Assembly: GCA_033807695.1 (NCBI GenBank)
Contig: CM066303.1
Span: 4,526,001-4,590,000 of the forward strand
Direction of reading: 5' to 3'
DNA from: Daedaleopsis sinensis
Taxonomy: Eukaryota; Basidiomycota; Agaricomycetes; Polyporales; Polyporaceae
Length of the DNA: 64,000 nt
The position numbers were made by a program, and so were the translations under genes. Shown here in pieces: positions 57,198 through 64,000 of the stretch. Under the pieces are notes generated by a model. That model was not told the origin of the DNA. It saw only the letters and a program-made list of their open reading frames with translations, and did no database searches. The number at the start of each line of letters is the position of its first letter. Position 1 is the first letter of the stretch.

Positions 57198-59902
57198 ATG
57201 GGTTTCATCCTCAGTCCTCCTGAACAGATATCCACAGAGAATGCTACTCCCGCGGAGCCCTCGACTATCCAATTGCAGAGCGACATACTAGTATCTCGGA
57301 GTGCGCCTTCGCTGCTTCATGTCAGCCTCATCTACGCCCATCCCGCTGTTTCCTTCCCCCGCCCTTTTCCAACGGAGATCGAGGAGAGCATTATTGATGA
57401 ACTACAAGACGATGTTGAGGCCCTTCGGACATGTGCTCTAGTGTGCCGAGCATGGCACCCTCGCAGCGTGGTCCATCTCTTCACAGGGATTCGGCTTGAT
57501 AATTACGACGCTACTCAGCCCGATAACCTCCGTACCTATCTAGTCAACCGGCCTCTTCTCATCAGGAAGGTCTCTTCGTTGACTATCTGGGAGTCGAACA
57601 AACAGTTTAACATTCTATATCCATTGGCTCGACACTTGCGATTACCACATCTGCAGAGCCTCAAAATCGGTAAAATCGGATCATATCCAGGTCACAGGGA
57701 GAGTCTTTGGCACTCGGGGTCGTTTCACCGCAACACTCTTCGTGCCCTCAGAGTCGCATCACAGCTCGAACATCTACATCTTTCTGAAATCAAATTCGAC
57801 AAAGCCATACATTTCACCAAGCTCATTGAGGCTCTCCCTCGTCTTCGTATGCTCCGGTGTAACGGGGTAGAACTTCCACCTCCAGAGACAGGACAGGTGC
57901 AGATGGGACTAAAGCAATCAAATCTCAAGAGTCTCACGGTTAGTATTTCCCCGCAATGCAATCGCCACTGGTATTGATGGTCACGGCTAGGTAAATGGCA
58001 CATCAAATATCATTGCAAACTTGCCTACCACGGCGCGAGATGGGCTTGAGCATCTCTCCTTGGACTTTAAGGACCTAAAAGGTAAGTGTTTGTGTCATAT
58101 TCATGACGTGTGTCTTACCTGCGGTTTGAATAGAATTGCTTTGCGCTCGGGCAGACATGCATATCTTGACTAGGTTGCAAACGATCATGATTGCACTTCG
58201 ACTATCCGACTATTTTGGCGATGTGGAGCGGAACGTCTCGAAAATTAGCGATAACCTGCGCAAATTTAGCAACGCCTGCTCACACTACATCTTCATTTGC
58301 GATGATGGTAGTACTACCCTGACGAATCAGATGATATGCGCGTCGTTGTCGACATCTAAATCTACCCTCGTTAAAGTCGAGAGGAGTTCGAGTCCTTCGC
58401 TCTTCAAAGAGAACTTCAATCATCCCTTGAAGGCTCTGCTTCGCTCTATTGATGATCTACCATTCAGGGTCACTGTTCGCATGACTTCAAACACCATTAA
58501 ACGTAACCACCAAGCGATTGTCACTGAACTCCTACGTACGGTGGTTCCTCGTTTGGATCATCAAGGCTTATTCGAGGTGGTCTACTACTCCACACGTGAG
58601 TTTGTGCAAGGCTATGTGAACTCCTATATAGAATATTTTAGTGACTGACCCTATTGCTACTACCTAATAGTGAACAACACACAGTTCACATATGGCCATT
58701 TGACAGGTGTAAATCAGCTCTTGATCTCTCCTAATATGCGATGGGTAGCCACTAGTAGCTGCAGCCTGACTCGCCGCGGGCCCTTGGATTACTATCCGAA
58801 GGAGAAGAGTGTCGCTGTATGGAGACTTTCAAGCCATACCCTTGCTTGCGAATGGGCTGTCGACGACTCGGAGTACTCCTACATTCCCACTTCCTTCTCT
58901 CCCGGCAACCGCTACCTGGTCGCAACATCTCGAGGAACGACTACAGCTATACAAGTGTTCGATCTTACATCAAACGAATTCCCAGTGTGGACTCTTGATA
59001 TCTCACAAATTCCAACTGTTCCCTATGTGAATCTCCGCCTCAGCGACAGTTGCACATCATGGTCTTCTGACGGGTCAGAGCTGTTTGTTGTAGAAAGATC
59101 CGGCTGGCAGGCATGGGTAGCTGTCTGGGACTTACAGAACAAGGGCTCTCCGGCACAAACCTTTCGACTTCCTCCACTTCCCCCTTCCTGGACTCCCCTT
59201 ATTTCCGTCCCCAACAGGCCCTGGATGTTGTCCACGTCAACAGGAGACGGCCGCGAAGGGAATGAGCGCCTTTATATCCATGTGTGGGATCTCGAGCAAC
59301 GGTCTTTGCGAGGGGAGCTCTACGGTCATCTACTATTGCATCCGAACTGGCCGAATAGTGCCGAATATCAAATCCCACCCTATTTTGACTCGACCGGCAC
59401 ACATCTCCTTCTATGCATAGGACGATGTATCACAATCTGCGACTTGAACACCTTGACCTCACCGCACAACATCACTCTTGCCGACTGCGACTACGAGATA
59501 GGAAAGGCCCAGGAAGCAGCAATGTCTGCTGATCACACCAAAGTCATCCATGTGTTCGAACATGGTCAGGTGGCGGTATGGTCGGCTACAACTGGTGAGT
59601 TGTTGGCTCAGTTTATGCTAGGTTTCCAGGACTTTCAGGGTTTCTTGAATACAGTGATCGTAGCAATTTCCCCTGACGTTCGGCATGTAGCTGTTGGATA
59701 TGATACCGGGATCATACGCATATACAGCACTACAAGTGGATGCAGTACCGGATTCATCAGAAGACATACAGTAGCGATTACCGTACTCCGGTTTACTCCA
59801 GATGGTACTACACTTTGTTCTGGTGATAAGGATGGTGTTGTATGGTTTACCTACATAGGACACTTACTTTCGCACTCGCTAGATCAAAGTTCCTCAACTT
59901 AG
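57198..59902 (+). CDS. F-box / WD40-like protein, copy 4 (841 aa)
   Basis: Exons 57198-57938, 57991-58081, 58134-58595 and 58671-59902 total 2,526 nt, an exact open frame. The F-box is FPTEIEESIIDELQDD with CALVCRAWHPRS. Middle and propeller diverge from copies 1-3 and carry codon-sized insertions (KIGKIGSYPGHRESLW in the middle; SCSLTRRGPLDYYPKE in blade 1). The last ~210 nt are nearly identical to copy 1 (24,546-24,760), including a run of about 130 identical bases, although the rest is far from copy 1. This suggests gene conversion. Canonical GT-AG introns. Probably an SCF-type adaptor; target unknown. Confidence 0.86.
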
Positions 59903-59939
59903 TCGTATCGCTGCAAATGTATTCGTGACATTCTCGCAG

Positions 59940-62035
59940 CTACTAGTACACGTCCAGCAGAAGGCTCATCCGCAGAAGCGCCACAACAAGCACACCCGCA
60001 TCTGTCCCAGCCACGCAACATATAAGGGCTCGATGTTCACGTATCATCGACCCGACGGCTTGGAAGCCGCCATAGACAAGAGCGGTGGAACGTCGAGTGC
60101 TCGCTTCGATAGCCTGACTCGAACGCCGCTCTTGCGAATCATCGACACTTCTCGCGCGACAGTGGTCAACTCTGAAGCAGAGACAGAGAGTAAGCCGGTC
60201 GTACAAACACGACGCACAGCGAGGGGACATACATCGAGCCAGTCGACACATAGGTAATCTGTTGCTGTCCGCGAGACTCAGGCAGTTATCGGGACTTGCT
60301 ATGAGGCATGTTCTCGTACGAGAGCGGCTCGCCGTGCGCATGCGCAGCAACAGCGAAGACAGAAATGCTGCGGCGCTGCATCGGCCACGTAGGAGATGCA
60401 CGTAGTGTGAGCGACATCGGTGTCCAGGGCAGACTAGGGAGCGAACTGACCTCGTCGCCAACAGCGAGCCACATCCCGCTATGGTCAATGTCGAACCACA
60501 GCCGCTAGTTTGTCGCCGTCGCGCGCGCTTTCCCGCCGTTCATAGGCATGTCTGTCATGTAGATCGCAGACGGCGGGCTCAGCTCGCCCCGGAGATCCCT
60601 GCAGTAGACGGGCTCCATCCACCGGAAGGTCGCGTAGAGCAGATACGGCCCAGGCCTCGCGGGATTGAAGAGAGACTGGCTCGCCCTTCTCAGGCGTGCG
60701 CACGCAGATTCGGCCATGCACCTGCAAGACACTGGCCCGCACGCCATACCCTGGGCACCCAAGCTCCGTCGAGCATGGCAGGGACCTCCCCGCTCGCTTC
60801 TGAGAAGAGCGGGAGGCTGGAAGAAGTCGGTGAGGTGCGGAGGGGTTGAAGGAGCCCGTCGCGTACAAGTCGGATGACGCGTCTGGGGCGAATGCCAGAG
60901 CCAACATGATCCCTGCCGATCGGCGATAAGCATCGTTGTGAGGGTGCATGTACGCATTCAAGCGAAATGAACGGCAGAAAACCCTTTGGGGCCATCCCGG
61001 CTCTTCTTCGAAGGCGTTGTACTCGGACGTGTGCCCTCTCCGGGGCAGTCGACGTCGACGACCTCGATTGCGTCCTCGATCTGGCGGGCAGGTGATGGCC
61101 GACCTCAGCACCTGTGTGCACCGACGTTCAGCGCAACACTGTGAGGGGCGTTCATGGTGATCTGCGATGTGGTGCGATGCCCGCAGCTGCCAGAAGCGTG
61201 TACCGTCAGGATCCGAGGTGAGTGGTTCCAGCGCGCGGTATGGCGGACATGTCGCAGCGCGATTAGACAGAGAAGGCGGGACGTGAGCACGTCGGAGGAG
61301 AGTCAGACTACTCACACGAGCGGCGCGGGATGAAGTCCGTTCGGGCGCGGCCGGTAGGGGTCGCATATGCGAGCGTATGGGGGTTTGCGTCTAGTACATC
61401 AGTACAGTCAGCACGCGTGCACGAAACGTACCCGGCAGAGCACTCACAAACGGGACCTGTGCCATCGTCGATGCGTGCGGTGCTGTGACGGAGGGAGAGG
61501 ATGTGTGTCGCTGCACACCTCGTCCGTATGTGCTCCTATCCGGGGCAGCGGTCGTCGCGATGAGCGTGATATGAATGTGAAGCGCTCCAATAGGGCGGCG
61601 AGATAGAGCGAACGCAGTGATCGTACTGGCACCGTCCTCGCGAACGGCATTCGAGCCGCGTGGGAGGTCGCGTTGGATCATCCAAGTCTGCCCTGAGATC
61701 GAGCTCAGGCCGGATCGGCTTTGGCTGGTGCTCCTGTCGGTTTGTGATGAACGCTTCGGATCCTTGGGTCTAAGTCCAGCCGAGCGATGTACGGCGAAGG
61801 TGCAAAGATAGAGATAGCATGCAAACGTGGAAGAGACGTGTGCGCGGAGGAGTGAGACATGAACCCATTCGAAGCACGAGTCGGGGTTCGACGGGAATGG
61901 CAGGTCGTGGATAGTTGCTCCAGGTGTGTATGGCTCGCACGCAAAGGGGAGGAGGCAAGATCGCAAGGTTGTCGTTGCGCCTACATTGACGAATTGGCCA
62001 GAGCTTGAATGCAGCGCAGCGCGTGGATTCGACAC
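59940..62035 (-). pseudogene. TCAB1/WDR79-like WD-repeat gene relic, unit 4
   Basis: 60,220-61,480 is almost identical to 40,300-41,640 of unit 2, with the same blocks and the same frame breaks: LFNPARPGPYLLYATFRW near 60,640, MEPVYC, WLAVGDE near 60,460 and RRSISVFAVAAHAHGEPLS near 60,380. The flanking parts at about 61,500-61,830 differ from unit 2 and resemble unit 1. The C-terminal end (GTDAGVLVVALLRMSLLL, 59,943-60,000) corresponds to similar open tails in the other three units. Confidence 0.5.
60220..61480 (+). repeat. Segmental duplication (partner 40,300-41,640)
   Basis: Offset is about 19,840 and remains almost constant, with only a few substitutions by eye. It continues after a diverged patch into the spacer and the GMC start (offset 19,846-19,854), so units 2 and 4 share over 3 kb of young sequence. 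Confidence 0.8.
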
Positions 62036-62419
62036 TCGCGCCAGCGATCGACAACGTAGACCAGAGATACGTCCGAGACGTCCCCCCGATCCAAGTCAGA
62101 TGCGTCGTTCGACGGCATCGCCCAATGGTAACCGACCGCTGTCCTGGAGTGTGACGCATCATGTTGATTCGGACCCTGCGAAGACGATACACGACCGGTC
62201 CTGGCGAGTTTCTGACTCCACGTCGTCTAGCACGCCCTCTTGCTCTGGCCAGCATCCACAGCGCACCGCACCGGCAACAATATCGCAGACTCACCCGGAC
62301 TTCGTAAGGCTGTCACCTGCACCTCTTGCCTCCCTATCCCACGTCGCGTAGTCCGGCACACTCGCAATTTCCTGAGGTCAACTGGTATTGCTTCCTCGTT
62401 GTTGTGCATCCTGCTGACC

Positions 62420-62449
62420 ATCGGGGGTTGATCGGGGGTTGATCGGGGG
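62420..62449 (+). repeat. 11-bp tandem repeat ATCGGGGGTTG, unit 4
   Basis: Third copy of the G5 array. Confidence 0.85.
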
Positions 62450-62588
62450 AGGTCTAGATCCGGAGTGCTCGAGCTGCTGGCACGACTTCCGACGCATGTG
62501 CGGGTGCCGGCTAGCGGGAGGGATAACGCGGAGCAGGACGATACCGACGACTGTGACGGTATCATTGAGTAGTTCAAGCCAAGGGTCG

Positions 62589-62602
62589 AACCCTAACCCT
62601 AT
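62589..62602 (-). promoter_or_regulatory. Telomere-type motif (telobox-like), unit 4
   Basis: AACCCTAACCCTAT at the homologous spacer position. Confidence 0.45.
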
Positions 62603-63706
62603 GGCACGGATGGTCAGTCGAGGCCTCTCGCTCGTGTACATAACACGTACGCAATTGCCAATGAAGAGGAATAGAGTAGGAAGCGAGCATGGGAGGCCCG
62701 AGGGGGATGTGCTTACCTGATTGGAAGGTCAACCTTGCGCAGGAGGATCGTATACGACCAGACATCGAATCCACGGACTGATCATATTGGGTCCGCAAAA
62801 CCCATGGCGAGTCGAGGCGTTATTCGCGAGGTCGGAGTAGAGAGGAGGCCACTGCGGGTATGGCCCTTGTCGTCAGCATTCGAAACTTGGGAGCGGAAGT
62901 TGGCAGCCATTCAGTAGAGATCCGAGACACACTCCCTATGAGATTCAGCAGCGAGCTCGAAGATGCCGCCTAGCGGCGAGCGTTGTCGAGTAGCTCATCC
63001 AACCAGATTTCAGAATGACGTTGCACTTCCAGCAGCTAAGTCGTGTCGTACCATTCCGCCCCGACAGACAGTAACTCACCTTTAGTCCTGTAGACCAAGT
63101 CCGCCACAGACATTGCGTGGGGCAGATGCGCGCGGAGTTAAGCTCTGCACTGGTAGGCGGAAGAGCTATCGAGCTCATAGACATACTAAGCAACGGCTTG
63201 AGAGATGCGGAGCGTGGCGAGCCCGGGGAAGTTCACAGAGATACGACATGGACCAGGAGAGCATCCAAATCTAGAGTAGAAGCGTGATGCAGAGGGTCAT
63301 TGAATATTGAGAAGTCGTGCTGAACGGTCGACGTCGACTGGAGGGGAGAGAGGGAGGAGGGAGGAGGAGAGGGGATGGCGACCAGAAAAGCGCTCGTAAT
63401 CTCGGCCCGGCGTCTCCGATGTTCGAGTCGCCAGCGTGACCCGGCGGGCAACCTCCTCCGACTTCCTCTTCGACCGTCGTGGACCTCCTCAACTCCCGCT
63501 GCAACAGAGCTGCTGATGCTAAGTATGCACTCTTTAGCCCTATAATCCAGGATCCGCTGCCTCCACAGAGGCAGTCTCCATAGGGTGTTCTGCACGACCC
63601 TTTCGAACTCAACTACCTCAATGATTGTACGTGTGCCACTCGACATTCTCCCACACATTCCGGGCTGAAAGTCACTACCCTTAGACTGGTCATACATCGA
63701 CCTAAG

Positions 63707-64000
63707 GCATGCCTGACGTCGCGGCTTTCCGAAAATGGCGGTATGTCGGTGCTCATCGCGCTCATTATCGAAGCCGGCGACACAGGAGACTCTGTCGCGC
63801 AAACCATCAGTGAGTGTCTCGCGCTGGTGTAGTAGCATCAGGAAGCTAACCACTCTGCGTCGACGCGACGCGAGCAGATACCCCGGTGATCGCATACTAC
63901 GCGGGCCTCCCGAGCACGTCCCACTACTGGGCGTACAGGACCGTGAACCAGCCGAACGCGGGGAACCCGCCCATGTCCTGGCCGTGCGGCAAGGTCTTGG
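63707..64000 (+). pseudogene. GMC oxidoreductase copy 4, 5' part (runs off the window)
   Basis: Nearly identical to 43,857-44,150: the IIEAGDTGDSVAQTI exon, the GTGAGT intron, then TPVIAYYAGLPSTSHYWAYR and VNQPNAG with SWPCGK at the edge. No lesion is visible in these 294 nt apart from the missing Rossmann segment. Pseudogene status is inferred from the sister copies. The array therefore continues to the right. Confidence 0.7.

Larger units (their letters stand above)
62036..63706. repeat. Array spacer with telomere-type motif, unit 4
   Basis: Near-identical to the unit-2 spacer 42,190-43,856 and to unit 1. Same frames, same motifs, no independent gene. Confidence 0.65.

Overview
The window looks like a chromosomal segment of a basidiomycete fungus, most likely a wood-decay Agaricomycete (a Polyporales-like genome would fit; this is inference). 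The reasons are GC-rich coding DNA, genes cut by many short (about 50-70 nt) spliceosomal introns with GTRNGT...YAG ends, lineage-style F-box/WD40 expansions, GMC oxidoreductase relics, a fungal phospholipase B and fungal dynamin-like GTPases. I see no tRNA, rRNA, CRISPR array, operon or bacterial feature.

Layout. (1) Positions 1-3,532, plus strand: the 3' end of a dynamin-like GTPase gene, then a second dynamin-like gene that has lost its P-loop end. (2) 3,677-13,244: three intact paralogs (804, 806 and 829 aa; one minus, two plus) that join a conserved N-terminal region of unknown function to an eight-repeat WD40 propeller. All three share a seven-exon structure that I could splice to an exact open frame. 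(3) 13,609-15,778, minus: an intact secreted phospholipase B. (4) About 18,000 to the right edge: a decayed tandem array. Its repeating unit is a dead GMC oxidoreductase (+), an intact F-box/WD40-like gene (+), and a broken WD-repeat gene on the minus strand resembling the telomerase Cajal body protein TCAB1/WDR79, followed by a 2-3 kb spacer. F-box/WD genes are intact at 22,098-24,765, 37,327-40,000, 46,419-49,070 and 57,198-59,902. A fifth, diverged and broken member lies at 29,175-31,565. The right edge runs into another GMC copy, so the array continues.

How it fits together. Every F-box/WD gene in the tandem units keeps an open frame through four exons, while the GMC and TCAB1-like neighbours in the same units are full of stops and frameshifts. 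In the two youngest F-box/WD copies the introns are identical, but the exons differ at dozens of mostly amino-acid-changing positions. The array therefore looks like a machine for copying, exchanging and diversifying F-box/WD40 proteins, carrying dead passengers. A 626-bp terminal-inverted-repeat element with a 9-bp target duplication sits in one spacer. A two-copy telomere-type repeat (AACCCTAACCCT) recurs at the same place in all four spacers.
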